Origin: Ignavibacteria bacterium
Lineage (GTDB): Bacteria; Bacteroidota; Ignavibacteria; Tepidaquicellales; Tepidaquicellaceae
Length of the DNA stretch: 64,000 nucleotides
Direction: 5' to 3'
Assembly: GCA_016716125.1 (NCBI GenBank)
Contig: JADJWZ010000026.1
Coordinates: 14,233 to 78,232, forward strand
In this document: piece by piece, positions 45,682 to 54,890 of the stretch
How positions within the stretch are numbered: position 1 is the stretch's first letter
Layout of the letters: the number at the start of each line of letters is the position of its first letter
Notes under the pieces: generated by a model
Databases searched by the model: none
What the model was told of the DNA's origin: nothing
The model's input: only the letters and a program-made list of their open reading frames with translations
Made by a program: the position numbers and the translations under genes

Positions 45682-45801
45682 TGTCTCAAAACTAGAAATA
45701 TAAATTTACCACAAAGTCACAAAGGCACAAAGTATTCTATTTTTTAAAACATTTCCTTAGTGTCTTGGTGCTTTTGTGGTAAATAGTAATGTTTTGAGAC
45801 A
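45682..45801. mobile_element. 120-bp MITE-like element
   Basis: The ends are perfect 11-bp terminal inverted repeats TGTCTCAAAAC / GTTTTGAGACA. Imperfect inverted similarity extends for about 50 bases inwards ('TTACCACAAAG' on the left, 'CTTTTGTGGTAA' on the right). No coding sequence is inside. It appears to be inserted into a CCCTCCTT...AAAGGAGGGG palindrome: the left half lies at 45662-45671 and the right half with its GGGGGGAGGTTG tail at 45806-45830. A non-autonomous, transposase-dependent element is the simplest reading. Confidence 0.75.
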
Positions 45802-45854
45802 ACTTCCAAAGGAGGGGCCGGGGGGAGGTTGCTTCTGCGCTATTAAAAGAGTTT

Positions 45855-47018
45855 TTAGAATTGTTTAAATCCTTCTGCTTTAAGTTTCTCCGCCTGTGCA
45901 TGCGAATCCTGAAAATTCTTCATAGCAAGGACTTTATCGTAATACAGATTAGCAGTGGATTTATTTCCTTTTACATCATTCAGCATTCCCTGAAGCAGAT
46001 AGATAAAAGCGGTATAGGTGTGTTCATTATCTTTATCAATTTCCAGTGTCAGCTTTTCCGCTTCATTGATATATTTTTCAGATTCGAGAAGCCTGTTAAG
46101 TTTTGCATAACTCAAAGCGGTATAATAATTCGCTTCCCTTTTCAGAAACTTGCCGGTGTATCCGAATACGCCGCTGTCACATTTTTCCGCAATTGTTTTC
46201 CAGCCTGTAAGAGATTCATTCCATTTTCCAAGTCCGGCATAACTGTTGTAAAGATACTTTTCGAAAATTGGATTTTCCGGAAATTCCTCATGAAGCGGTC
46301 TTGAATAAAATTCTGTTTCGAAATAATTATTCTCATATATTAGATAAAGATATGCAAGCACAAATCTTGCTTCGGTCTTTGCATACTTCGCATTAAGAGA
46401 AGTTTCCTTGATCTGAGCAAGTCCCTTCAGCTTATCGCCCTTTGGAAAGATAAGCATAAGCGGTTTTACTACAGGATATCTTTCGGGAATATAATCCGCA
46501 AAGTAATTATAAAGCCCGACTCCGAAAATTACTTCTTTATTATTCTTATTTATCTCGTGCGCTTTTTGAAGTAAATTCAGCGCTTCTCTGCCGTCTTCAG
46601 CCGCTTTAAGCCAGCTCTCTCTGATACTGTTTACAATTCCTCTGTATCCAAGCGCTCCGCCTTTGTAAAATAACGCCATGTCATCGTTCTCATTTTTATC
46701 CAGCCTTTCATCACAAACCTCTATAACTTTTTCAACTTTTTCCAAGAACTTTTCGTCAAGCTTTTCATTTTCCTTTTCAATATTGATCTTCCACCAGTCT
46801 ACAACCGTTAGAAAAAAATATCCGGCGGGATTTTGCGGTTCCATCCTGACAACTTCTTTAAATTCAGTATCAGCGGAATCAAATCTTAAATGATAAACAT
46901 GGTCAATGCCTTTCAGAATTCTTTCTTCAAGTGTCTGTGAATAAAGTAAGTTGCTCCCGGTAAAAAATATATTAATTAAGAAAACTGCCAAAATTATTTT
47001 ATGCGAATTATTTATCAT
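45855..47018 (-). CDS. TPR-repeat exported protein
   Basis: 387 residues. A signal peptide (about 1-28) is followed by about nine tetratricopeptide-like helical hairpins, for example 'MALFYKGGALGYRGIVNSIR', 'VIFGVGLYNYFADYIPERYP', 'EANYYTALSYAKLNRLLESE' and 'AFIYLLQGMLNDVKGNKSTA'. No sorting domain is present, so it is likely to be periplasmic. Members of this kind often belong to envelope complexes in Bacteroidota; the partner is unknown. Its transcription begins 68 bases downstream of a terminator that ends the dockerin gene's transcript. Confidence 0.8.
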   Translation of the reverse strand: MINNSHKIILAVFLINIFFTGSNLLYSQTLEERILKGIDHVYHLRFDSADTEFKEVVRMEPQNPAGYFFLTVVDWWKINIEKENEKLDEKFLEKVEKVIEVCDERLDKNENDDMALFYKGGALGYRGIVNSIRESWLKAAEDGREALNLLQKAHEINKNNKEVIFGVGLYNYFADYIPERYPVVKPLMLIFPKGDKLKGLAQIKETSLNAKYAKTEARFVLAYLYLIYENNYFETEFYSRPLHEEFPENPIFEKYLYNSYAGLGKWNESLTGWKTIAEKCDSGVFGYTGKFLKREANYYTALSYAKLNRLLESEKYINEAEKLTLEIDKDNEHTYTAFIYLLQGMLNDVKGNKSTANLYYDKVLAMKNFQDSHAQAEKLKAEGFKQF

Positions 47019-47080
47019 CAGATCTAAATTTTAATAGCTAAAGATAAAATTAATAATTTTCTTTATAAATCTAAAATAAA

Positions 47081-47108
47081 AAGACAGCTTTTGTAAAAAA
47101 GCTGTCTT
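47081..47108 (-). terminator. Hairpin terminator between the dockerin-ended gene and the TPR gene
   Basis: AAGACAGCTTTT (47081-47092) pairs with AAAAGCTGTCTT (47097-47108), a 12-bp stem with a four-base loop and T-rich sequence around it. Confidence 0.85.
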
Positions 47109-47162
47109 ATATTTTTTGTAACTGATTTCATTTGAAGCTAATGAAGATAGATTTTCTTAAAC

Positions 47163-47200
47163 TTCCCCTCCTTTCAAAGGAGGGGGTTAGGGCGAGGTTG
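47163..47200. repeat. CCCCTCCTTT palindromic repeat
   Basis: TCCCCTCCTTT / CAAAGGAGGGGG hairpin followed by TTAGGGCGAGGTTG. It is the intact version of the palindrome that is split by the MITE-like element at 45682. Two copies 1.4 kb apart show that it is a dispersed repeat. Confidence 0.75.
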
Positions 47201-47226
47201 TAAAATTTAAGAAATAAATAACTAAA

Positions 47227-50200
47227 TTACGGTGTAATGACCGAAACAAAATTTGCAGCGTTATTATCTGTATAAACTGCATCAGCAAGATCCACTACCC
47301 CATCTCCGTTCAGATCCGTCGGCACATAACCGGTTGTGAAATTCGACGCGTCATTATCAATATCAGTCTGATCACCAATATCTATTATTCCGTCTCTGTT
47401 TACATCGCCGCTGTATAAACAATACTTAGTATTTACAAGTACTGAATTACTTCCGAATGTTTTACTCTGTGCTGTTGTGAAATCATAAGTCGAAGTATTT
47501 CCCTGCGTTATCGAATGACCGCCGGTTTCACTCCATGACTCGAGAACGTTTCTGTGAATTATCTGAATGTAATAATTTCCGCTTGTAATATTCTGGTAAA
47601 CTGCCGCCGCCGTAAGATCTTTTCCATTCAGAACAGCTGTAGACGAATCTGCGAACGTGTACGGACTGGATGTATTTCTCAGATACGCTTTAATAGTATC
47701 AGACATACTCAAAGTTGATCCGTTATACATTGCTTCGGGAGCAAGTACAAGATTTAACTGTGTAAAAGCCACTCCGCTCTGAACATTAATATTATCCAGA
47801 TAAAAATTATTTCCGAATCCGCTTTTGGATCTGAATCTGACTCGGTCTGTTCCCTGCGGTAATGTCCATTGTTTTGTCATCCATTCGTTAGCAACCGGTA
47901 TAAATTCATTACCGGAAACTCCGCGCGTATTCATTGCATATTCTCCTGTAGCTCCAGCATTGCCGTAAAGACTAACAAGCGTATTGTAGTTTGTTCCGCC
48001 GTTTGTAGAATATTCAATTGTAATTGAATCAGTCCCGGAAGTGTATGGAGCGTAAGCATAGTCATATTCAAGAATACCTGAAGTAGATATAGCGGTAAAT
48101 ACCGGAGCAGTTAAATACTGATAAGGCGTGCTTGCATTAGCGCTCCAGAAATCATAAAATGAAGATCCGCCGCCGGTACCGTATCCCGTTACATTTGCAT
48201 CCCGCTTCCAGTATTGAGTGCCGCCGCCGGTCCTTGTCCAGCCTGAGGGAGGAAATGTGCCTGATGAAAAATCCTGCTGCAGGGCAAGCGCAAAAGATCC
48301 GATAAATGGAGTAAGTAAACCTGATTTTACATCATTAGATGCGTTGCCGTCATTTGCCATATAAACAGAATCACTTACTGTATATTCAGTTCCTGTATTA
48401 AATGTCCATGGATCAAAATTTACTACAGTAGTAGCAGATGGTCCTAAATTTATTATTGTCTTTGTACTTGAATAATTTCCGGGTGTAATTTTTCGTGTAA
48501 CATTAAATGTAGCGCTTGCTGCTCCGTTATTATTTCGGACAATTCCGCTCGGAGTAATTGTTACAGAAGTATAATAGATATTTCCCTGATCACCAATAGA
48601 TAAAGCTTCAACATCAATCTGTTCTACCGTCGGTGTGTAGGAATAAATAAAATTCATTTTATAAAGATTTGAAGTCTGATGAGAAAGTATGACTCCCCTT
48701 TCAGGAACAATGACACCTGCTCCGGAACCTGACATTCCCGATGCGCCAATGAGCCAGTTAGCTCCGGCATTAGTCGAAAGCGCAGAACTTGAGCCGTAAT
48801 TTCCTGTGTAAATTACAGTAGGATCTTCAAGACAAAAACCTGAAGCCCAACCGCTGAAACCTGTACTGTGGCTGACTGACCAGTTTGTTCCGTAATTTGA
48901 TGAACGGTAAATATTTGAACCTCCCCATTCAGTGGAATAGAACAGACTTTTGTCAAACTGTGTATTACATAATGACGGAGTTTCACTTGAAGCTACAGTA
49001 TGCATCAAATTCCAGACAATACCTCTGTCAGTAGATTTAAATATCTGCGCCTGACCTGAACCTGTAACACCGTCTCCTACAAAAATTACATTTGAGCTGT
49101 CCCACATTACTACAATATCGCAGGGACTTCTGAAAGCCGTACCGCCTACACCGCCGTTTATTGTAGTGCTGATCTTTGAGAATGATGAACCTTCATCCGT
49201 TGACTTGTAAAATCCATCTCCGTCCGGCGCAAAATAATAAACGCTTGGATCATTCTGATCCATTTCAAGCGGCTGTCCGTAATTACTGAAATTAAGACTA
49301 ATGCTTGTAGTCCATGTCGCGCCGTAATTTGTTGATTTGGTGACTCTGTCAGGACTTGAAGTGATAGCGCTGACCCATACATTTGTATCAAGAGGACTTA
49401 CATAAAATGAGTGAGCTGCTCCTCCGCCTGTTATTGATGCTATATTTGTCCATGTCTCTCCTTTATTTCTTGAAACATATACCGTACTTCCCATTGCAAG
49501 AAACATAGAGTTTCTGTCAGTAGGATGAGGACATAAATTATTTCCTATACCTCCGCTTGCAGTTAATTTCTGAGTCCATGTCCGTGTTAAAGTTGCGCCG
49601 GCGGGCATGCTCCAGCTTGCGCCTCCGTTTGTAGTAAAAATAATTATATTATTCAGACTGCTGACAGCCCAGCCGTTATTTGCGTCATAATAAAATATAT
49701 CAACGAGATTAGCCATCATCGGATTTATTTCAAAGTTGAAATAATTACTGCTGCCGGATTTATTATTTCTGATAAATCCGCCGCCGCCGCAGATGTGAAC
49801 ATCGTTGCTGCCTGTTCCGCTGATTCCGGTTATATCTGATTGTGTTTTGGTATTGACTGAATCCCATGAACCGCCGCTATAATTTAACAGCGTTCCGTAT
49901 TCTCCAATAGCGATTATTTCAGATCCGAAATATTTTATGCCGGTAAGATTTCTTTCTGTTCCTGATAATTCAGATGTCCAGCTTGCTCCTCCGTTTGCTG
50001 TTACATAAATACTTCCGTTATCCCCGGCTACTCTGCCGCTGGAAGAATTTACAAAATCTATTGCATTAAGATCAACTGCAGCAATACCGGAGTTGGCTGA
50101 AGTCCAGTTCACACCGCCGTTTACAGTTCTGTATACCGCACCGGATTTTCCGCATACAAAACCGGTATTAGCATCGATAAAATCTATTGAATGCAGATCA

Positions 50201-50517
50201 ACTGAAAAACCTACATTGTATGTATTTACAGTTGAACTGGTTTTTAAAGTTTTATACACATTACCGTTATCAGCAGCTATCCATACGTCATTATCGAGTG
50301 AAGTTACGTCATTCATATCTAAAGCTCCGTTTGGAACCGAAACCCACGTCGCTCCGCCGGAACCTGATCTGTAAAGCTGCCCGGCATTTCCGACAGCAAC
50401 AAGATTTAATCCGTCCGGAGTTGTTACAGCATTGAATCCCTGTGAAAAAGAAAAACCGGAACTAAGTAAATTTCCGGCAAGACAAAGCACAAAGAAAACA
50501 GTAATTTTCTTGAACAT
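47227..50517 (-). CDS. Giant secreted YCF48/BNR-type protein ending in a dockerin-like domain
   Basis: 1096 residues. Signal peptide (about 1-27), then a long run of YCF48-like/BNR beta-propeller repeats (about 30-620) with 'GLNLVAVGNAGQLYRS', 'VNGGVNWTSANSG' and 'FTTNGGASW' units. A further region (about 690-850) holds an Ig-like part and a 'DFSSGTFPPSGWTRTGGG' choice-of-anchor or MAM-like domain. The C-terminus (about 1035-1090) has two Ca-binding loops, 'DVNRDGIIDIGDQTDIDN' and 'DLNGDGVVDLADAVYTDN', typical of type I dockerin. There is no T9SS sorting domain. It could bind a cohesin-type partner (inference). Confidence 0.82.
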   Translation of the reverse strand: MFKKITVFFVLCLAGNLLSSGFSFSQGFNAVTTPDGLNLVAVGNAGQLYRSGSGGATWVSVPNGALDMNDVTSLDNDVWIAADNGNVYKTLKTSSTVNTYNVGFSVDLHSIDFIDANTGFVCGKSGAVYRTVNGGVNWTSANSGIAAVDLNAIDFVNSSSGRVAGDNGSIYVTANGGASWTSELSGTERNLTGIKYFGSEIIAIGEYGTLLNYSGGSWDSVNTKTQSDITGISGTGSNDVHICGGGGFIRNNKSGSSNYFNFEINPMMANLVDIFYYDANNGWAVSSLNNIIIFTTNGGASWSMPAGATLTRTWTQKLTASGGIGNNLCPHPTDRNSMFLAMGSTVYVSRNKGETWTNIASITGGGAAHSFYVSPLDTNVWVSAITSSPDRVTKSTNYGATWTTSISLNFSNYGQPLEMDQNDPSVYYFAPDGDGFYKSTDEGSSFSKISTTINGGVGGTAFRSPCDIVVMWDSSNVIFVGDGVTGSGQAQIFKSTDRGIVWNLMHTVASSETPSLCNTQFDKSLFYSTEWGGSNIYRSSNYGTNWSVSHSTGFSGWASGFCLEDPTVIYTGNYGSSSALSTNAGANWLIGASGMSGSGAGVIVPERGVILSHQTSNLYKMNFIYSYTPTVEQIDVEALSIGDQGNIYYTSVTITPSGIVRNNNGAASATFNVTRKITPGNYSSTKTIINLGPSATTVVNFDPWTFNTGTEYTVSDSVYMANDGNASNDVKSGLLTPFIGSFALALQQDFSSGTFPPSGWTRTGGGTQYWKRDANVTGYGTGGGSSFYDFWSANASTPYQYLTAPVFTAISTSGILEYDYAYAPYTSGTDSITIEYSTNGGTNYNTLVSLYGNAGATGEYAMNTRGVSGNEFIPVANEWMTKQWTLPQGTDRVRFRSKSGFGNNFYLDNINVQSGVAFTQLNLVLAPEAMYNGSTLSMSDTIKAYLRNTSSPYTFADSSTAVLNGKDLTAAAVYQNITSGNYYIQIIHRNVLESWSETGGHSITQGNTSTYDFTTAQSKTFGSNSVLVNTKYCLYSGDVNRDGIIDIGDQTDIDNDASNFTTGYVPTDLNGDGVVDLADAVYTDNNAANFVSVITP

Positions 50518-50817
50518 TTTTTAATTGAATTTTTTAATAATTTGGAATAGTCAAAAATACTTTAATCATTCGTCAATATCAATTAAAAATTAATTTTCGG
50601 CAAATTTTGTATACAAAAGAATTTTACCCTGGAATTAGGGCATTGAGGAATAAATTATAATGTTTTGTCATTTTTCAAAGACTGGCAATACGTGTGCGAA
50701 AAGCACTGCTGTGTGCGGAAGTTATACTATAAAAAAATCCCGTAAAGATTTTTATCTCTGCTGGATACAGTATTTTAGATTATTTATTTGTAATTAAATT
50801 TTAGAATTCGAAATATT
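50518..50817. other. Gene-free gap before the 14-bp repeat
   Basis: AT-rich intergenic DNA upstream of the giant dockerin-ended gene. A weak hairpin (AAAAATC / GATTTTT) occurs at about 50731-50752. I see no convincing promoter or small gene. Confidence 0.4.
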
Positions 50818-50885
50818 TAATTCATAATTCGTAATTCATAATTCGTAATTCATAATTCGTAATTCATAATTCGTAATTCATAATT
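50818..50885. repeat. 14-bp AT-rich tandem repeat
   Basis: About five copies of TTCATAATTCGTAA in tandem, ending at the stop codon of the M6-like protease gene. The last unit contributes the terminal TAATTATTT region. A simple-sequence repeat. Confidence 0.85.
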
Positions 50886-53448
50886 ATTTTAAAAGAATCA
50901 TCTTCCTCACCTGTTCAAATTCTCCCGCTTTTATTTTATAGTAATAAACTCCGCTTGCAAAGTCAGCTCCGCTGAAAATTACGGAATACCTGCCGGCTGT
51001 CCTGTATTCGTTTACAAGAGTCTTTACTTCTCTTCCTACTATATCATATATTTTTATGGAAACCTGAACATCTTTCGGCAGATCGAATTTTATGTTTGTA
51101 GACGGATTAAAGGGGTTAGGGTAATTTCCATATAGTTTAAAATCTTTTGGAATTTCAACGGATTGATTTAAATTATATGAATCTCCCGGATCTTCTTCTT
51201 CACAATCTGCGCAGCCGTCTGTAATATATATTCCAACACCCTTTCCAAAATCAGATCTTACGGATGAATCCTGATATATATCAATCGCCTGGATTTTATA
51301 TCTAACCGGATACTCAATTGTATTTCCCATCCCCGGCCAGCCGCTGCCAACTGCATAAATAGTAGTGTCAATATAACTTGGAGCTGTTCCCGAATCTATC
51401 TCTACAATATTATGCAAAGTATAATCTGTTGGTACAACACTCATGCCTGTCGAAGTCGCTCTCCATATCTTATATTTCTTTTTATTATTACTTGTATCCA
51501 GCATATCCGGCTCCATGTTATGATTCCATGTTAATATTAGTCTCATGATATTTTCAGTTTCCAGGTGATAATCTACAACCAGACCCATTGGTTTTGAAGG
51601 AGGAGTGATCTGAAGAATAGAAGAATCCGTATATCCGCCTTCGCCGGCTTTGTAGATTTTTATACCTGCTACTTCGCCCGGAGTGCTGCCGGAATAAGTG
51701 TTATACCAGATATAAATTCCCGAATAATTACCTGCCCATGTTTTTGTATTCGGAGATGAGTAGGGAGAAAATACTTCGTTATAACCGGGAAACCAAGGAT
51801 CTTCTCTGTCACCGCCAATATCAAAGCGTGTATAAATTTCTTCATCATTGGTAAAGTGTCGGTCTGTCCCAATATTGCAGCTATTTGCTGGCTGATCACC
51901 TACTCCCCACCATTTATAGTGTAATATAGGACGGTAATATTGATCACAACCCTGGTAATATCTAAAACTTATTCCATCACCAATGGGTCTGGGTGTATAA
52001 TTGGAAGAGATACAGTTTCTGAACAGGTTTGATGAATCATTTTCATAAATTACTTTTTTCTTTTTGTAATGTGGCCAGACGGTTGCTCCCGAAATAAAAC
52101 AATCATGAACCACTTGTTGAGCCGCTTGCCCTGCATATTCCCATTCAAATAAACCGTCCGCACATTCCATATCCTGTTGTGATATGTCACCACCTGGAAA
52201 ATTCAAACCGTTTGGAATGTGATAAATATATAATCCTTTCCCATAGTCAGAATTATCATTGTATGGATCAATTTGAGCTGTGTCTCCTGTCATTACCCTG
52301 TCCCATTTTGAATATTTATTTCTGCTTGCAAGAAGGAAATATTCATTTCCCTGAATAGGGACTTTTAGTAAATTTCCTGAACCTGAATTTCTCGAGGAAT
52401 AGTCTCCAAGATAGTTTATTGAATTAATAATTGCATCTGTTGAAGTCATATATTCATTCAATATCATGTCTGCCGGACTGTAAAAAAAATCGTAACCAAG
52501 CCCAAAACTTACTCTGCTGTAAGTGGAATGACCTCCTGAAAAAGTCTGATGACCATGCTCATGACCCATTGTTCCAATATATTGTGCTAGCTGTCCTCTG
52601 AAAGAAATTGTAACTCCTGATCCTTCATGGCTAGAACCGTAATCAATTTTAGTTTCAAAAGTATCTACAATATCTGTATTATTGTAATGGCTTCCAAGGT
52701 GATTGTATCCGGCATAGTCATAAAAAAGAGTAGTAGAAACGTTGTTTGAATCAATTACATTCGCTCCGCCTCTAGTTTTAAAAACTTGATATATCATATC
52801 TACAATTTTATCTCCTTCTCCAAAAGGTGTAAAATAAAATAAATTTCCAATTTTCCTCCATCTGTCATAAGGTCTCCAATCAGTAAGTCCTTGTGCTTTG
52901 ATGCTGTCCCAGATTTCACGGTGGATCGCTGAATCTGTTTTATATTTATCATAATTATAAAATTCAAAATATTCCTGACCTGTTTTGGATAGATTTACTG
53001 CAAAAGCACCGTTACTAACAGTATCTGGTACAGGACTTATAACATGAAATTTTCCACGGCTGATTTCTGCCCAATGGGAAGATAAAATTTCCGTTTGAGG
53101 ATCATACCAGTTCCACCAGTCTCCAACAGTATTTTTACTTGTCGCTATAATGTTAGCAAGATAAGTCGGTGCTTGATTTGAAAGCCAAGAATTTCTCGGA
53201 TCATTATCTTCATTTTTAAATTGAATGAAGACTACTAAAACAGGGAAATAAGAATCTTCAGGAGCTGTTTGCCCGCCGCTTAAATCTGTCCTGTTTGGTT
53301 TTACTCTTCCTCCGAATGGGCTGTCTATAGAATCATTTGTACCGGCTGAATGAGAAACTGAACAATCAAATTCATACATTGACTGTGATAATAGATCGTT
53401 TGAAATTATGATTAATAGTACAGCAAAAAAAAATTTTAAGTTGTTCAT
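50884..53448 (-). CDS. M6-like secreted metalloprotease with T9SS sorting domain
   Basis: 854 residues. The signal peptide (about 1-22) is followed by a catalytic domain with the zinc motif His296-Glu-His-Gly-His300 ('TMGHEHGHQTFSGGH'), as in immune inhibitor A/M6-type peptidases, including the start 'FPVLVVFIQFKNEDNDPRN'. A Fn3-like part follows (about 620-740), then the sorting domain ('LYGNYPNPFNPSTNIKFDLP', 'VSIKIYDIVGREV', 'GVYYYKIKAGE', 'RKMILLK'). It would be released or held on the cell surface, where it could digest extracellular protein. A 14-bp tandem repeat touches its stop codon. Confidence 0.85.
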   Translation of the reverse strand: MNNLKFFFAVLLIIISNDLLSQSMYEFDCSVSHSAGTNDSIDSPFGGRVKPNRTDLSGGQTAPEDSYFPVLVVFIQFKNEDNDPRNSWLSNQAPTYLANIIATSKNTVGDWWNWYDPQTEILSSHWAEISRGKFHVISPVPDTVSNGAFAVNLSKTGQEYFEFYNYDKYKTDSAIHREIWDSIKAQGLTDWRPYDRWRKIGNLFYFTPFGEGDKIVDMIYQVFKTRGGANVIDSNNVSTTLFYDYAGYNHLGSHYNNTDIVDTFETKIDYGSSHEGSGVTISFRGQLAQYIGTMGHEHGHQTFSGGHSTYSRVSFGLGYDFFYSPADMILNEYMTSTDAIINSINYLGDYSSRNSGSGNLLKVPIQGNEYFLLASRNKYSKWDRVMTGDTAQIDPYNDNSDYGKGLYIYHIPNGLNFPGGDISQQDMECADGLFEWEYAGQAAQQVVHDCFISGATVWPHYKKKKVIYENDSSNLFRNCISSNYTPRPIGDGISFRYYQGCDQYYRPILHYKWWGVGDQPANSCNIGTDRHFTNDEEIYTRFDIGGDREDPWFPGYNEVFSPYSSPNTKTWAGNYSGIYIWYNTYSGSTPGEVAGIKIYKAGEGGYTDSSILQITPPSKPMGLVVDYHLETENIMRLILTWNHNMEPDMLDTSNNKKKYKIWRATSTGMSVVPTDYTLHNIVEIDSGTAPSYIDTTIYAVGSGWPGMGNTIEYPVRYKIQAIDIYQDSSVRSDFGKGVGIYITDGCADCEEEDPGDSYNLNQSVEIPKDFKLYGNYPNPFNPSTNIKFDLPKDVQVSIKIYDIVGREVKTLVNEYRTAGRYSVIFSGADFASGVYYYKIKAGEFEQVRKMILLK

Positions 53449-53530
53449 TATTGATACTCCTTAAGTTTTTAATTTAATGTTTAATAATTTTTTTAATTTC
53501 CATATATTATGCATAAATTTTACCAATTAT

Positions 53531-53613
53531 AAAGGGCGGAGCTTTCCTTGAGAAAGGAAATTTCTTTAAAATCTCGTTAGCCGCGAATTTTAAGATGCTG
53601 CTCCAGCCCTTTT
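53531..53613. other. Structured intergenic segment
   Basis: An outer stem (AAAGGGCGGAGC at 53531-53543 with GCTCCAGCCCTTT at 53600-53613, one bulge) encloses a TTTCCTT/AAGGAAA hairpin and an AAAATC.CG / CGCGAATTTT partial stem. On the minus strand it lies after the YCF48 gene at 53645 and may act as a terminator; it could also be a small RNA or a palindromic repeat. Confidence 0.4.
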
Positions 53614-53644
53614 AGTTTCTATGGAGGTCTGATAGTCTTCAAAA

Positions 53645-54883
53645 TCATTTTATCAAAATGAATTTTTTGCTTAGTGAAAGTTTATTTGATGAAATTCTAT
53701 ATATATATATTCCTGATGAAAGGTTGCCTGCATTATATCTTATCTTATATTTTCCTCTGTTGATTTTTTTATTAAAAATTTCTTCTTTTTTCTGTCCATT
53801 TACATTATAAATTTCCAATATATATACGTCATTTTCAGTGATATTAAATTCTATATTTGTTTCATTATTAAATGGATTTGGGTAGTTTTGATCAAGATTA
53901 AAATTATTTGGTAATTCAATTGAATTAGAAGAAATATATGTTAATACTTCTCCTCCTGTTATAGTTTTATAAATTTTACCGCTTCCGCATGCTAACCAAC
54001 CGATTGAATCGGTTTCAAATTCTATGGATAGTATTATAGAATTACTGTTTGAATCCGTTCTTTGCTGATACCAATTGTACCCGCCATTTGTTGATTTAAT
54101 TAGATTATTCGAACTTCTTCCTATAAAACCTGTATTTTCGTTTACAAAGTGAATAGCAACTCCACCAATTTGCTGACCGGGAGTAGTAATTTCCCAAGTT
54201 TCACAGAAATCAGTGCTTCTAAAGACAGGTGAAGAACTTCCAACTATCCAAACATTATTACTTACTACCGCAAGTTTTCTGAACATATAGAATGGACCAT
54301 TTGGAACATGTGTATCAAACCAATTTTCACCTCCGTCAGTTGATTTGAATACTCTGCCTGTCCCGCAGAATATTCCTGTATTTACATCTTTAAAATAAAC
54401 ATCAAAATTAGTAAACCAAGGAACATAGAATGAATCAAGCGTATTTCCTCCGTCATAAGTTCTGAAAACTTTATTTGTGCCGAGAAACCAACCGGTATCT
54501 TTATTTAGAAAATAAATTCCTGTCATTGCTGAATTACATTCAGGGCAAAAGTTAAGGATATTCCAATTTAGACCTCCGTCAATTGTTTTTATTATAAGAT
54601 CCTTTCCGCTGGTAATGTAAACTATATTTGAATCAAAAGGAAAAACACTCCATAAATTTGGATTTAAAGGAGGTGATGGATTAGGAATATTCATCCATGT
54701 ATCACCACCGTTTGTAGTTTTGATAACTACTCCCGCATCACCTACAGCCCATCCTGTTTTTTCGTTAATAAACTCTATATCATATAGATTATAACCGGTG
54801 CCGGAGTTTTGCTGTATCCACTGCGCTTCTGAATTTAAAAATGAAATTAAATATAAGAATAGAATTAAAATTATTTTTTTCAT
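53645..54883 (-). CDS. YCF48-like secreted protein with T9SS domain, paralogue 1
   Basis: 412 residues. Signal peptide (about 1-20), then YCF48/photosystem II stability factor-like beta-propeller repeats of about 45 residues ('EFINEKTGWAVGDAGVVIKT', 'TDFCETWEITTPG', 'GWLACGSGKIYKTITGG'). The C-terminus is a T9SS sorting domain ('NLDQNYPNPFNNETNIEF', 'YILEIYNVNGQK', 'GIYIYRISS', 'KKFILIK'). First in position of four tandem paralogues on the minus strand (53645-58664). Exported; ligand unknown. Confidence 0.85.
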   Translation of the reverse strand: MKKIILILFLYLISFLNSEAQWIQQNSGTGYNLYDIEFINEKTGWAVGDAGVVIKTTNGGDTWMNIPNPSPPLNPNLWSVFPFDSNIVYITSGKDLIIKTIDGGLNWNILNFCPECNSAMTGIYFLNKDTGWFLGTNKVFRTYDGGNTLDSFYVPWFTNFDVYFKDVNTGIFCGTGRVFKSTDGGENWFDTHVPNGPFYMFRKLAVVSNNVWIVGSSSPVFRSTDFCETWEITTPGQQIGGVAIHFVNENTGFIGRSSNNLIKSTNGGYNWYQQRTDSNSNSIILSIEFETDSIGWLACGSGKIYKTITGGEVLTYISSNSIELPNNFNLDQNYPNPFNNETNIEFNITENDVYILEIYNVNGQKKEEIFNKKINRGKYKIRYNAGNLSSGIYIYRISSNKLSLSKKFILIK

Positions 54884-54890
54884 AACCGCA

